From contig JAQWSU010000006.1 of assembly GCA_029243025.1 (NCBI GenBank), forward strand, positions 186,001 to 250,000: a DNA stretch of 64,000 bases. Direction: 5' to 3'. Positions 39,334 to 49,967 of the stretch are shown piece after piece. The stretch is from Pirellulaceae bacterium. Its GTDB lineage: Bacteria > Planctomycetota > Planctomycetia > Pirellulales > Pirellulaceae. Position 1 is the first letter of the stretch, and each line of letters starts with the position of its first letter. Both the position numbers and the translations under genes were made by a program. Under the pieces are notes generated by a model. That model saw only the letters and a program-made list of their open reading frames with translations, was not told where the DNA came from and ran no database searches.

Positions 39334-42300
39334 TCAATCGGCGATCAGTTTTTCCAGCGTCTCTTCAAGCTGCTCCGCATTAATTTGCTCAAGCGAGATC
39401 ACACCCACTTCGCGGCGGTCGTTTTCCATCGATTCTCGGTCCAGCTGATTGATCAACGTTTTGACTTCACCACTCAACTGCCGCGGCGCGAGAATCACGA
39501 TCGAATTGGTGACTCGATCAACTTGCAATGTCAGCAGGGGTCCGGCGGTCGAGGCGTTGATTTGTTGCAGCACTGACGCGACCTCGGAGGAAATGCCTTC
39601 GGGAATCGCAATTTCGGGCCGACTCCCACCGGACTTGAGTTGGGTCTCGTAGACGCCCTCCAGGATTTCAATAACACGCTCTGCGTCAGAGTATTCGAGG
39701 GGGACAATCGACGGCCGGGCGTTGGCCAGCGCATCGGGAACACTTGAAGAATCAAGCACCTTTAGCAATTCGGTAACGACCACACGATCTGCAGGGCGAC
39801 CGTGGATGACGAGCGCATTGAGTCGATCGTCAGCAACCATACTGACGCGTCCCAAAGTCGTTCGGGTCGTAATCGGCATTTTTTCAAAAAGGTCATCGAG
39901 GATTTTGGCAACCGTACGTGCTCCGGCATTTCGCAGGGTAACCACGGCAAAATTACCAGCAGCAGTGTCGATTCTGTTGCGCCGCGCCAGTGTACTGAAG
40001 AGCGCTGCAGCTTGATTGAGCGCTTCTTCATCGGAAGACATAATCGTCACACTCCCCTGCCCTGGCACGACAAGAATGGCAGGCAAATCGGACCCCGACT
40101 CTGTCTTGGTCGGAACGCCGGCTTGATCTTTCTCAGTGGCGACGGCACGTGTTTCAAATTCATACTGAGATTGGGTTTGATCGAGTTCAATCTGATCGAT
40201 TCGTGGTTCATCTTGGGGAGCCTCATCAGCTGAGGGAGCCGTTTCAATCTGTTCAGCCCGTTGCCGCTCCATTACCTGAATTTTGTTCGGTCGCAGTTTG
40301 GGCCAGATGTCTTCGATTTGCCGGATCGCTTGTTCCAGGTTACCGCGAAAAGGAACGACGCGTAGACCATTTTGGCTCGTTAACTCGGTCGGCAGTTCCC
40401 CCATCTTGGTAAGCAACTTGCGAATTTCTTCGATTTGTTCCGCTGTCCCACGAACAAACAGTTGCTGTGTCTCCGTGTCACCGTTGGCGACCGGCCGATT
40501 CACTTCATCTTCGAACAGACGGTCAATCGCCAATTCGACCGAGAAAGGATCAACGGTCTGCAGGGGGAAGACTTCGACGACGGCCTCGGCACCTTTGAGC
40601 TGCTCCAAGGTCGTCTTAATCATTCCATGTTGACGTTCATTAGCTAGGGCAACGAGCCGTCGAGACCGATCATCCAAAATTAAATCCGTCGGTTCCGACG
40701 GTCGATCGACAAGCGTTTTCAAGGTCGCCAACAGGGAAGGATTTACCAGATTCAAAGGGTAAACGACTAGTTGTCGATTGCCATCGTTTTTGGCAACATT
40801 ACCCATTTGAGAAACAATCTTGGCAATCGTCAGATGTTCTTGGACGGGTGCTTTGACGAATAAAGTTCGATTTGCTGCATCAAAAGACAGTGCCACGAGC
40901 GGATTACCGTCGTACATTTGCCTCAATGACTGAAAAACGGACTCCGAATTTGCCGGCCCTAATGAATAACTTTGCAAAGTCGGCTTGCGATCATTATCGA
41001 CATCCATTTCCTTAACGGTAGCGGCGATCTTTGCATGTTCTTTCGCGGTTGCCGTTGCAACGAGGATTCGATTTGGCACATCGGCCGCAATCACGGCGTT
41101 AGGTAACAACGACTTGAGAACCTGCAATGCGGCAGCCACATCGGCGACTCGAAAAGGATAAGCACGTGCTTCCGTGGGATCATCCCGCTGTACGTCTAGC
41201 TGCTGTACTGTAGCCGCCATGCGAGTGTGGTCAGCCGTCGAAGCGGTAGCGACCAAGGCTCGGCTCGCCGCATCAGCGACAATAATGGCATCGGGCAGCA
41301 AAGACTGCAAAGCGATTTGAGCCGCAGCCACATCAGCGAATTGAAATGTGTAAACGCGTGTAATCCGATCATCGACCGGCGCCCGATCCAATTGCTTAAC
41401 CACCTGCTCGACACGTTGATGCTCCGTTTCATCGCCCGTCACCAATAGGCTGCGATTAGCATCATCGATCGCCATCACCGCTCGTGGCAAAAGAGCTTGC
41501 AACACGTCACGAGCACTTTCCACATTACCATGTTCGAAGGGATAGACGCGAGTTTGTCGGGAATCAGTATCGCGCCCCATCTGGGCAACCGTCTGTTGAA
41601 TTTGCGTGTGTTGTTCGGGGGTTGCAGTCACCACAAGCGTCTGATCAGATCCATCCACTGCCATCGTGGCCTCCGGTAGTAATGCCTTGAGCACATCTCG
41701 CGTCTGCGAGGCATTTCCCAAAGGAAAACGATAGACCTTGGCCTCCACGCCACTCACGTTTTCTCGGTCAAGCTGCTTGACCGCCTGTTCGATCAATTGA
41801 TGTTCTGTCGGCAACGCTGTCGCGATGAGGCTTTGCGTTGCAGGATCCACGGCAAACGTGACTTGTGGCAACATGGCAGTCAATGACGTTTGCAACCCGG
41901 CGGGATCCGCATGCTGAAGCCGGTAGACGCGTGAACTCTTTTTCTCGACTTCCGGGAGCTTGTTCAAAATTTCATCCAGAGCAGCGGCAAGCAGTGCATG
42001 CTGGTCTGCTGACGTGCGAACGACCAGTGCCTTCCGATCCGCATCGGCAATGATCGAAGATCTTTGTTTCAGTTTTGGGTCAAGCAATTCAAGCAGTGTC
42101 GCAGGGTCATTATCACCAACCGGGTAGACCTTCAATTCCAACTCTCGCGATCGTCCCTTCGCCTTTTGCAAATCTTCAAGTGCTAATTTAATTTTTTCGT
42201 GATCCGCCTTTCGCGCACGAATTAACAGACGTTGTTCATCCTCACTGGGAAAATAAGTTGCTTGGGTTGCAATGGATGCAATCAACTCTCGAGCCTCGCT

Positions 42301-45300
42301 GTCAGAAATGGTCCCCAATGGGTAGCCCACCACTGACAACGGCTGCTGGCTGATTTGTTGTTCTAATTCGTCAATGACCTGCTGCAACCGCTGATGTCCG
42401 GCTGGCGTTGTCCAAACAGCCAGTTGAGCATCACCGGCTGCTGAAATCATCTGGAAGTCGGGACCCAACGTCGGAATCAGCTGCCTGACTTGCTGCAGCA
42501 CGGCCGATTCGGAGTCGTAGATCTGCAAGGAGCCATTTTCTTGCAACGGTGTTTCAGATTCAATCTGTTCAACCACCGTGGCGACCCGGGCCAGATCTTT
42601 CTCATCGGCCCAGACAAGCAGTTGTCGATTATCGGTGGAAGCAGTCACTTGCGCGGCGGGCACAGTCGATCGCAGCAATGAAAGCAAGACGTCGGCATCG
42701 ATCTTTTCGACGCGATAGACCCGTAAGCTTCCTTCCCGACCATCACGACCTTGTGTCATTTCGGTCATTGCCGTCTGCACCGCCTGATGCTCCTCTGGCG
42801 TCGCCCAGACAATAAGGCTTCGATTATTTCCATCCGCAACCAGGCGGGCACGAGGCACCAAATCCTCGATCAGCCTTCGCACGTCGTCCACATCACGAAC
42901 TCCACAGGGATAACTCACTACTTTCTTTTGCTGACCCTCCGATTGTTGACGAAATTCCTCCACGGTTTTTGCGAGCAATTCGTGGTCGCGTTCATTACCC
43001 CAAGCAATGATCGAGTTAGAATCGCGATCGGCGGTCAGCGTCATCTTGGGTAACAATTCCCGAAACATTTCGATCACATCTCGGGCATCCACTTCGCCAA
43101 TTTTGTAATAAGCCATCTTGCTCGTGCCGGCAGTTGAGGGCTTATCCAATTGTTCAACGGCTCGACCTATCTGCGGATGTTGATCGGCAGTCGTCCAGAC
43201 CATGACACGGCGACTCTCTTCATCCACCACAATTTTGGTATCGGGATAGAGCTCTATCAGAATCGACTGAACGCTGGCAGGATCACCGGACGCGAGTGGG
43301 TAGCTGACTAATTCCATCGCAGCCGCCGCATCGGTCGACCGCAGTGATTCCAACAACGTCTGAAGTTGTTTGAGTTGATCGGAGTTCGCCCAGACAACGA
43401 TCTGAGATGGTTGAGAGTCATCAATAATGCGGAGGCCCGAAAACTGATCCTTGAGCGACGGCAGCAGTTCAATCAGACGATTCTTTAGCCTCGGCGTGAC
43501 GGGAAACGCTCGCAACATTGCCTCTTTCGACGGGATGGTGTCGCGCACCTCCTGCAGGACGGCAGCAAACTGCTCGTGTTCTTTTTCACTGGCGATCACC
43601 CCGAGACCACGTCCTAGCGGATCGTCCACGATTTCAATTTTGACCAATTCCGGGGCCAACTTGGAACGGAGCGAGTTAAGCCGTTGCCGCAATTGCCCGT
43701 TCGCCGGATAGAAACGCAACTGACGCTTTACCAGTGGAAATTGAGCTTTTAGTTCCTTCAATAGTTCAGCAACCCGCTGATGGGTCGGCTGATCCGTGAC
43801 GATTCGTAGATCTTCGGGAGCCCCACCCTCGATCACTTCGATCATGCTCAAATTCGGATCTAACTTCCGATAAGTACTCAGAAATTGTTTTCGTTGTTCC
43901 GCGGTTACGTCATAAAGCCGCAGTTGCTTTCGCAGTCTTTGTCGATCCCCGCTCCCGAGTTGATCGAGAATGATGGCGACTTGTTCGTGATCGTCGTCGC
44001 TGGCGATCACAAGCCAGCGGTCGGCTGCCGTATCCTCCTGGATCTCTGCATCGGGTACTAAGGAGGCTAACACCTTCAAAGTGTTTGGCAAGGAATCACG
44101 TGGGCGTACGTAACTCTTTAAGATTCGTGATTCGTTGGAAGCAACATCCAGTTCCTTCACCAAAGTGGCAACAATTGCTTGCTCAGCTCCATCGGCCACG
44201 ACAATTAAACGTCGGCCGTCGACCACAACAGAAATACGTGGGTAAAGTGACTGTAGCGCCTCGGCCACCGTGCTTGGCTCCGAATTTTCCAAGGTGTAGA
44301 CATTGGCTCGTTGCGCTTTTCCATCGGCGACGGCTTCAAGTTTTTGCAAGGACTGCACGAGAATTTCATGATCCTTTGCGGGCGCAAATGCGATGAGTCG
44401 TAATGGGTCGGATTCGACCCTGAATGATGCTTGAGGCAACACCATCTGAAGCTGTTCAACCAATTCACTTGGACCGGCGTGTTCAAGCGGATAAGACTCC
44501 AAAATCATTTGCCCGCCCCCCAACGCCTCGTCTGACATTTGGTCGAGCAGTTCCTTGATCACCGCTTGTTGGCTCGGCGGGGCATACGCGTTAATTTGGC
44601 CCGCAAGCTCATCAATTGTCACGTTGACTTCGGGCATCAAGCTCTTGAGCATTTCCACGGCGGCTTGAGGATCAATTTTTGAGACGGGGTAAATCTGTAG
44701 TTCCGGTTTCGGCGCTGGTGGCTTGGGTGTCGGCGGTTTTGGCGTGCTGGGAACTGGAATCGATTCGATCACGGCGCTAACCGCTCGCATTTTCCCGGCG
44801 GTGGTCCAGACCAGTAGCTGATTCGTCTGAGGAAGTGCAATCGCTTCGCCGAAATTACCAATCAACGGCGTGATTTCTTCCGACACGGCCATCGCCGGTC
44901 GCCCCGCCAAGGGAAACATGACTTGAACTAATTCGAAGTTTCCATACTGATCGAGATCGGCCATCTTCACACGCGGCAGCATGCCCGCTGGAATTCCATC
45001 GGCCAGATTCAAACATATCAACATTCGTTCGCGTCGGACCAAAGTGTACGATCGTGTGATCAAAACACCATTCAACAAATCCAAGGCCTGTACGGGTGTG
45101 TAAGATTTTGAATCACTGTAAGTAAACGTCCCTGGCGGAACCGAGTTGGCGACCAAAGAAAGTCCCGCCTGACGTGCGAACCAGTCCAGCACGTCAAGCC
45201 ACTTGGTCTGTCGAAAATTAAAGGTCAGCTTGGCGTTGCCTGGCAACGCGCGAAATTGTTTTTGCTGCTCCGCGGTTAGCAGCTGTTGAATCTGTGTCGC

Positions 45301-45546
45301 GAGGTCAGACAATTGCTGCGTACGATCCTCAACACTCTGAATCGTCAGCGCTTGGGCTTGTGCCTGCTGGAGCTCAGCTAATTTGATCCGTTGTTCATCA
45401 CTCAAATTCAGCTGGTCTAAAATCTCGGATTGAGCGAGACGTCGGAGATCAAGCGACTCGGAATCGGCTTGTGCCCGGGCCGACTCAACCCATGCGAGAC
45501 TCACGAGCAAGAAAACAATCTGATACAGAACGACACGGGCAATCAT
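39334..45546 (-). CDS. Giant periplasmic protein of about 25 secretin N-domain repeats
   Basis: A 2070-residue exported protein. Signal peptide to about residue 26; a Gln/Leu-rich helical LTXXQ-like segment (about 35-100); a secretin N0/STN-like domain (about 105-200); one N1-like repeat; a Pro/Lys linker (about 266-281); then a run of about 21 repeats of 61-69 residues to about residue 1740. Each repeat begins with a strand such as VYPF or SYPL, then a helix ending LLP, a D-x-x-x-R-x-L-x-V-x-A/T strand pair, and a helix ending QLD or QMG. This is the ring-building beta-alpha-beta fold of secretin N1-N3 domains. An acidic linker and two larger repeats follow, and the chain ends half-way into another repeat. 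There is no C-terminal secretin pore domain. Placed first in the T2SS cluster. Confidence 0.88.
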   Translation of the reverse strand: MIARVVLYQIVFLLVSLAWVESARAQADSESLDLRRLAQSEILDQLNLSDEQRIKLAELQQAQAQALTIQSVEDRTQQLSDLATQIQQLLTAEQQKQFRALPGNAKLTFNFRQTKWLDVLDWFARQAGLSLVANSVPPGTFTYSDSKSYTPVQALDLLNGVLITRSYTLVRRERMLICLNLADGIPAGMLPRVKMADLDQYGNFELVQVMFPLAGRPAMAVSEEITPLIGNFGEAIALPQTNQLLVWTTAGKMRAVSAVIESIPVPSTPKPPTPKPPAPKPELQIYPVSKIDPQAAVEMLKSLMPEVNVTIDELAGQINAYAPPSQQAVIKELLDQMSDEALGGGQMILESYPLEHAGPSELVEQLQMVLPQASFRVESDPLRLIAFAPAKDHEILVQSLQKLEAVADGKAQRANVYTLENSEPSTVAEALQSLYPRISVVVDGRRLIVVADGAEQAIVATLVKELDVASNESRILKSYVRPRDSLPNTLKVLASLVPDAEIQEDTAADRWLVIASDDDHEQVAIILDQLGSGDRQRLRKQLRLYDVTAEQRKQFLSTYRKLDPNLSMIEVIEGGAPEDLRIVTDQPTHQRVAELLKELKAQFPLVKRQLRFYPANGQLRQRLNSLRSKLAPELVKIEIVDDPLGRGLGVIASEKEHEQFAAVLQEVRDTIPSKEAMLRAFPVTPRLKNRLIELLPSLKDQFSGLRIIDDSQPSQIVVWANSDQLKQLQTLLESLRSTDAAAAMELVSYPLASGDPASVQSILIELYPDTKIVVDEESRRVMVWTTADQHPQIGRAVEQLDKPSTAGTSKMAYYKIGEVDARDVIEMFRELLPKMTLTADRDSNSIIAWGNERDHELLAKTVEEFRQQSEGQQKKVVSYPCGVRDVDDVRRLIEDLVPRARLVADGNNRSLIVWATPEEHQAVQTAMTEMTQGRDGREGSLRVYRVEKIDADVLLSLLRSTVPAAQVTASTDNRQLLVWADEKDLARVATVVEQIESETPLQENGSLQIYDSESAVLQQVRQLIPTLGPDFQMISAAGDAQLAVWTTPAGHQRLQQVIDELEQQISQQPLSVVGYPLGTISDSEARELIASIATQATYFPSEDEQRLLIRARKADHEKIKLALEDLQKAKGRSRELELKVYPVGDNDPATLLELLDPKLKQRSSIIADADRKALVVRTSADQHALLAAALDEILNKLPEVEKKSSRVYRLQHADPAGLQTSLTAMLPQVTFAVDPATQSLIATALPTEHQLIEQAVKQLDRENVSGVEAKVYRFPLGNASQTRDVLKALLPEATMAVDGSDQTLVVTATPEQHTQIQQTVAQMGRDTDSRQTRVYPFEHGNVESARDVLQALLPRAVMAIDDANRSLLVTGDETEHQRVEQVVKQLDRAPVDDRITRVYTFQFADVAAAQIALQSLLPDAIIVADAASRALVATASTADHTRMAATVQQLDVQRDDPTEARAYPFRVADVAAALQVLKSLLPNAVIAADVPNRILVATATAKEHAKIAATVKEMDVDNDRKPTLQSYSLGPANSESVFQSLRQMYDGNPLVALSFDAANRTLFVKAPVQEHLTIAKIVSQMGNVAKNDGNRQLVVYPLNLVNPSLLATLKTLVDRPSEPTDLILDDRSRRLVALANERQHGMIKTTLEQLKGAEAVVEVFPLQTVDPFSVELAIDRLFEDEVNRPVANGDTETQQLFVRGTAEQIEEIRKLLTKMGELPTELTSQNGLRVVPFRGNLEQAIRQIEDIWPKLRPNKIQVMERQRAEQIETAPSADEAPQDEPRIDQIELDQTQSQYEFETRAVATEKDQAGVPTKTESGSDLPAILVVPGQGSVTIMSSDEEALNQAAALFSTLARRNRIDTAAGNFAVVTLRNAGARTVAKILDDLFEKMPITTRTTLGRVSMVADDRLNALVIHGRPADRVVVTELLKVLDSSSVPDALANARPSIVPLEYSDAERVIEILEGVYETQLKSGGSRPEIAIPEGISSEVASVLQQINASTAGPLLTLQVDRVTNSIVILAPRQLSGEVKTLINQLDRESMENDRREVGVISLEQINAEQLEETLEKLIAD

Positions 45547-45812
45547 TCGTAGGCGACTCCGCAGGTGGGCAACGACGCGGGATGGACAGGTAGGCAGACG
45601 CCTATTAGACGACAGATACGCCTTGTCGTAAAGGAAGATCGTCAGGGTTTCGACCCTGCAATCGACAGTTTCCCATCAAGGGAGAGAGTCTTAGCACGGT
45701 TCTCAACCAACCCGACCACAATGCCGATGTTTCAAAGTACGAACATCGACCCGAGCGGGGGGGCAGGCCGACATGGGACTGAATCCAAGGTGACCAGCGG
45801 GTCGTGGTTCGA

Positions 45813-47480
45813 TCAAACTCGGTCAGCCAATTTTTCAGCAAGCCGATGAAGTGCCGCACTATGATCATCGGTCTGCAGATGAACCTGCAACAGACTCGGT
45901 CCGGATCGATCGTTCCAGGCCGATTTCAAAGCCGAATCAAATTCGCCTTCTGTCCGCACCACATACCCCTGGCCTCCTCCATAAACTTCCGGCAATCGGT
46001 GATAGTCCCATGGTTGAATATCGTTGAATTTCCATGGCCCTTGGTGAATCCGCCGTTCGGTGCCGTAGCCCTTGTTGTCCAACACAATGATGAGTGGATC
46101 GAACTGATGTCGAATGAGTGTCGACAATTCTTGTCCCGTCATCTGAAAAGCTCCATCGCCACAAACCACCACCACGCGGGACCGTGGACGGGCGACTTGC
46201 GCACCGAGTGCTGCCGGGACGGCAAAACCCATAGACGTGTAATAGGCGGGACTGAGAAACTCCGTACGACCACGGATCACCAATTCACTTGCCGCAAAAA
46301 GTGAATCACCGATATCAGCAATCACAATGGTTTGTTCATCAATTTGTTGGTTGAGTCGATCGAACAGACGAGAGACAGTGATTTCAGCATCCGCAATCGA
46401 CACAAATGGCTCGGGCAGATGATTGACAAGCAACGTCGGAATCTCACGGCGGGTCACGGTGGGCGGAACGTCTATTAATCGGCCGAGAAAGTCTTTTAGT
46501 TGAACCTGGTGATAGTGGTGATGATGAATTCTCAACTGTTCACTCGTCGCATAAATACAATTACCAGGATTGATATTAGCCGTAAAAATGCCCAGATTGA
46601 TATCAGTCATGAAGGTACCCAACAACAACAAACAATCGCTCGACTCAACAAATTCGGTGACGCCTTGCCTACCCATCGCCCCCTCGTAGAGACCTACGTA
46701 CAAGGGATGCGTTTCACGGATGACGCTCTTACCAAGAATGGTGGCAGCAATCGGAATTTGAGTCGCCTCAGCAAAGGCCAACAGTTCTTCCTGCAGGCCG
46801 AACCGATGCATCTCAACGCCCGCAAGAATCATCGGACGTTTGCTGGATTCTAGCAAACGGCGAGACTCTTCTATGGCTTCACCCAATGCGTCGGAATCAC
46901 TTTCGATTTCTGGCTTGGAAAACGAATGGCTGATCTGCGGTACAACATCAACCATGTCGCGTGGCAATTCCAGGTAGACGGGTCTCTTGAATCGGGCACA
47001 GGCGTCGAGCACCCGATCAATCTCACGAAAAGCGGTCACGGGATCCGATAAGTCGGCACCTGCAACACAAAGCCGCTCGAAGACGTTCATCTGAGTGTCA
47101 AAATCGCGGACCATATGATGCAGGAGCGGGTTGCTGGAGCGCTCGTGGATGCCGGGAGAACCCGTAATCACAACCACTGGCGATTTTTCGGCGAAAGCGC
47201 CCGCGATCGAGTTACAGACGCTGAAACCACCCACACAATAGGTGATACACAACGCACCCATTCCATGAACTCGCGCATACGCATCTGCGGCAAATCCAGC
47301 GCAATCTTCTCGCGTACAACCCACAACGTTCAAATCACTGGTTTCCAACTGCGAATAGAAGGCTAACACGTAGTCGCCCGGGATGCCAAACACATCGCCG
47401 ATGCCGTAGTCCTGCAGTCGTTGAATCAGGTATTGTCCAATCGAAAGTCCCACGCCGGTATGATTTGAATTCTGAATCAT
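45813..47480 (-). CDS. Thiamine-diphosphate-dependent 2-oxo acid decarboxylase (pyruvate/indolepyruvate type)
   Basis: A 555-residue enzyme of the pyruvate/indolepyruvate decarboxylase group, which turns 2-oxo acids into aldehydes and CO2. GIPGDY carries the active-site Asp, [17 protein letters not shown] the ThDP-activating Glu, and [11 protein letters not shown] the paired His typical of decarboxylases rather than acetolactate synthases. The ThDP/Mg motif is [13 protein letters not shown] to LDNKGYG. The substrate (pyruvate, indolepyruvate or phenylpyruvate) cannot be settled by eye. GGAG precedes the ATG by 7 bases. It lies upstream of, and in the same direction as, the giant repeat gene, 266 bases apart, probably unlinked in function. 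Confidence 0.87.
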   Translation of the reverse strand: MIQNSNHTGVGLSIGQYLIQRLQDYGIGDVFGIPGDYVLAFYSQLETSDLNVVGCTREDCAGFAADAYARVHGMGALCITYCVGGFSVCNSIAGAFAEKSPVVVITGSPGIHERSSNPLLHHMVRDFDTQMNVFERLCVAGADLSDPVTAFREIDRVLDACARFKRPVYLELPRDMVDVVPQISHSFSKPEIESDSDALGEAIEESRRLLESSKRPMILAGVEMHRFGLQEELLAFAEATQIPIAATILGKSVIRETHPLYVGLYEGAMGRQGVTEFVESSDCLLLLGTFMTDINLGIFTANINPGNCIYATSEQLRIHHHHYHQVQLKDFLGRLIDVPPTVTRREIPTLLVNHLPEPFVSIADAEITVSRLFDRLNQQIDEQTIVIADIGDSLFAASELVIRGRTEFLSPAYYTSMGFAVPAALGAQVARPRSRVVVVCGDGAFQMTGQELSTLIRHQFDPLIIVLDNKGYGTERRIHQGPWKFNDIQPWDYHRLPEVYGGGQGYVVRTEGEFDSALKSAWNDRSGPSLLQVHLQTDDHSAALHRLAEKLADRV

Positions 47481-47980
47481 GGTCGATCTCCATTTCCCGA
47501 GACAAAATCAGAGCACGAGAGCAACTCGAGACGCCTGCGTGGATTGCTGAGAGCACTCCAATCAGATGCAGGCAGCGCACCAAACTGAAATCGCCTGCCA
47601 ACGGCCTACCACCCACCGATCGCTTGCGGTTACTCGCCATCGCCAAGAGTGCAGATGTGCCCACACAAGATTTTGGTCGCGAGCCAAAAACAAAGAGGTT
47701 TCGCGGCGGGCAACCCGGTTCAGAAGTGCCACCCGCACAAGTCGGCGACCTGTTGTCGCTCAATTCGTCTAGCTTATTCTAAATCGATTTGACAGCTCGC
47801 CAAGTTACTGCGGCAATTCACCGTCTGCACATCACCGCTTCAGAACAGCAACCAAACGCCCACCCAAGAGCTCTTTTCACGGCCAAATTGCCGAAATCAA
47901 GCACGGAACTTATTGAGAAAATCTGCACGCGAATCACGAGGGCTGCAACGATTCAGTGACTTAAGACACCAAGTGTCAAC
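47481..47980. other. Intergenic region, 500 bases
   Basis: No convincing gene, RNA or repeat was recognised. Short open frames here lack family resemblance and ribosome sites. Confidence 0.45.
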
Positions 47981-48514
47981 CTACCGCGCCAGATAATGAT
48001 TGACCTGCCATACGAAGAGCACGACCGACAGCAGCAGTAGCAGCATGGAAGCGAGCCCCAACATTTTTCCCCGCCGCGGCTTAGGATCACTCAATCCAAT
48101 CAGCGCCAGGATCGCCGAACTTCCAAAGAAAACGACGCAACTCCATCCCAACAGCTTGGTCCAACGCTCACCCTGCCCCCCTTGCCAAACCGCGTGGGCC
48201 ACCGCCCACATCACATACGAGGCCAGGGTCCCGCCCAAGCTCAGAATACTGGCCCAACTCGGTCCCGGATTGGAAACGGACGCATTGCCCGATTTGGAAC
48301 GGAGCACGAGAACAACCACCCAAGTGCCGAGGAACAGCGCAGAACATGCCAAGACGATCGCGCTGCGACGTGCATCAAACAGTCCAACATCGGTCCATTG
48401 ACCCGTTGCGCCGATCGCGAGGTAAATACCCCAGGCAGCGAGCGCAATGATCAGTCCGACGATTATGCGTCGCGGAGACTTCTCATCAGAATTGGGCTGG
48501 CCAGTTGCCGTCAT
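47981..48514 (-). CDS. Small integral membrane protein of unknown function
   Basis: A 177-residue protein with about five hydrophobic helices (near 17-37, 51-71, 87-109, 119-141, 151-172) and short polar loops; the N-terminal 15 residues are polar (SDEKSPRR). No family motif was recognised. It lies 54 bases downstream of the small conserved-looking gene and may be the last gene of the ilvN-ilvC transcript, though nothing links it to amino acid synthesis. Confidence 0.65.
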   Translation of the reverse strand: MTATGQPNSDEKSPRRIIVGLIIALAAWGIYLAIGATGQWTDVGLFDARRSAIVLACSALFLGTWVVVLVLRSKSGNASVSNPGPSWASILSLGGTLASYVMWAVAHAVWQGGQGERWTKLLGWSCVVFFGSSAILALIGLSDPKPRRGKMLGLASMLLLLLSVVLFVWQVNHYLAR

Positions 48515-48568
48515 AGAGCACAGATCGCCTGCAATCGACCCGCTCTCTTACGAGGGCGGATCTAAAAA

Positions 48569-48883
48569 TCACTCATTCGATGTGCCAAGTTGGCGGTCAG
48601 CGGTTGGGCTAGATGCAAGCTTTCTCAAGACTGAGAATTCATCCAACGTGACGGTGGTCGTTTCACCGCCCGCCAATTGCAGAACAATGATGTCGCTAAA
48701 CACCTTGTCGTCATTGTTACGGCGGTGGTGCAAACCGTGCCGTCGCCGCTCGGTTGCGACGACGGTGCCCGAAGTGACCGTCTCCCATTTCCGGAAGCCG
48801 ACTTTGACCTCGTGCTGCAGTTCGACTTGATCGCCGGGCTGCAACTGTTCAAAAACATTCAACGTGTTTGGGGAACCCGTCAT
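48569..48883 (-). CDS. Small hypothetical protein downstream of ilvC
   Basis: A 104-residue soluble protein: FEQLQPGDQVELQHEVKVGFRKWETVTSGTVV reads like a small beta-barrel (SH3- or KOW-like) and is followed by a basic His/Arg-rich loop and IIVLQLAGGETTTVTLDEFSVLRK. No named family is recognised. ATG at 48883 is used; a TTG three codons upstream is possible. It starts 21 bases after ilvC and is likely co-transcribed. Confidence 0.65.
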   Translation of the reverse strand: MTGSPNTLNVFEQLQPGDQVELQHEVKVGFRKWETVTSGTVVATERRRHGLHHRRNNDDKVFSDIIVLQLAGGETTTVTLDEFSVLRKLASSPTADRQLGTSNE

Positions 48884-48904
48884 AGTCAACAACCGCGAAT
48901 GAGT

Positions 48905-49912
48905 TTAAGACACTTCCTTTGCATCAATCCAAGTCATCAGACGGCGTAAATCTCGACCCACGGTCTCCAACTCAAGCGTTCGATCCCGGCGACGCACGGC
49001 CTTGAACGAAGCAGCACCCGCCTTGTTTTCCAGGATCCAGTCACGTGCGAACTTGCCTGTCTGAATTTCGTTGAGGATCTTTTTCATCTCGGCCCGGGTT
49101 TCTTCCGTCACGATGCGAGGACCCCGTGTGTAGTCACCGTACTCGGCAGTATTTGAGACACTATAGCGCATGTAGCTGAGTCCGCCTTGATAAAAAAGGT
49201 CGACAATCAGTTTCAATTCATGCAAGCACTCAAAATAAGCCATTTCAGGCTGATAACCGGCTTCGACCAGGGTTTCGAATCCAGCCTTTACGAGTTCGCT
49301 CACGCCACCACAAAGGACCACTTGCTCACCGAACAGATCCGTTTCGGTTTCTTCGGCGATAGTCGTTTCGATCACGCCCGCACGGGTTCCACCGATACCT
49401 TTCGCATAGGCGAGGCCAATTTGTCGCGTTTCATCACTCGCACCATCGCCGAGTGCGATCAAACAGGGCACCCCCCCGCCTTTTTCAAACTCGGATCGAA
49501 CCAGATGGCCAGGACCTTTCGGAGCGACGAGCAGGGCGTCGACCCCCTTGGGAGGCACAATCTGCTCGAAATGAATGTTGAAGCCGTGTGAACACATCAG
49601 CACATTGCCGGGCTCCAAGTTGGCCTCGATTTGATCCTTGAAAACATCTCCCTGAACTTCATCAGGCAGCAGGACGTTGATAATGTCAGCTTGCTTGGAT
49701 GCTTCAGCCGCCGACATCGGTTCAAAGCCATGACTGACAGCCAAGTCATAGTTCGGACCACCCGGACGCTGACCGATGATCACGGTGCAGCCGCTGTCAC
49801 GCAGGTTTTGCGCTTGTGCGTGCCCTTGGGATCCGTATCCCAGAATGGCAATCGTCTTCCCTTTAAGGCGCGCCAAATCGGCGTCTTTTTCGTAATAAAT
49901 TTTGGCCGGCAT
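48905..49912 (-). CDS. ilvC: Ketol-acid reductoisomerase
   Basis: A 335-residue class I enzyme of isoleucine, leucine and valine synthesis; it isomerises and reduces acetolactate with NADPH and Mg. The nucleotide motif is [17 protein letters not shown], the Mg ligands lie in the second domain around [11 protein letters not shown] and the [10 protein letters not shown] helix. The ATG at 49912 ([19 protein letters not shown]) has GAGGA 9 bases upstream; the longer frame upstream is rejected. It follows ilvN by 55 bases. Confidence 0.96.
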   Translation of the reverse strand: MPAKIYYEKDADLARLKGKTIAILGYGSQGHAQAQNLRDSGCTVIIGQRPGGPNYDLAVSHGFEPMSAAEASKQADIINVLLPDEVQGDVFKDQIEANLEPGNVLMCSHGFNIHFEQIVPPKGVDALLVAPKGPGHLVRSEFEKGGGVPCLIALGDGASDETRQIGLAYAKGIGGTRAGVIETTIAEETETDLFGEQVVLCGGVSELVKAGFETLVEAGYQPEMAYFECLHELKLIVDLFYQGGLSYMRYSVSNTAEYGDYTRGPRIVTEETRAEMKKILNEIQTGKFARDWILENKAGAASFKAVRRRDRTLELETVGRDLRRLMTWIDAKEVS

Positions 49913-49967
49913 ACGTGTTTTCCTCGCGGAATCTGATGGGTCAGAAGAAACAAAACGCCCGAGCAGC

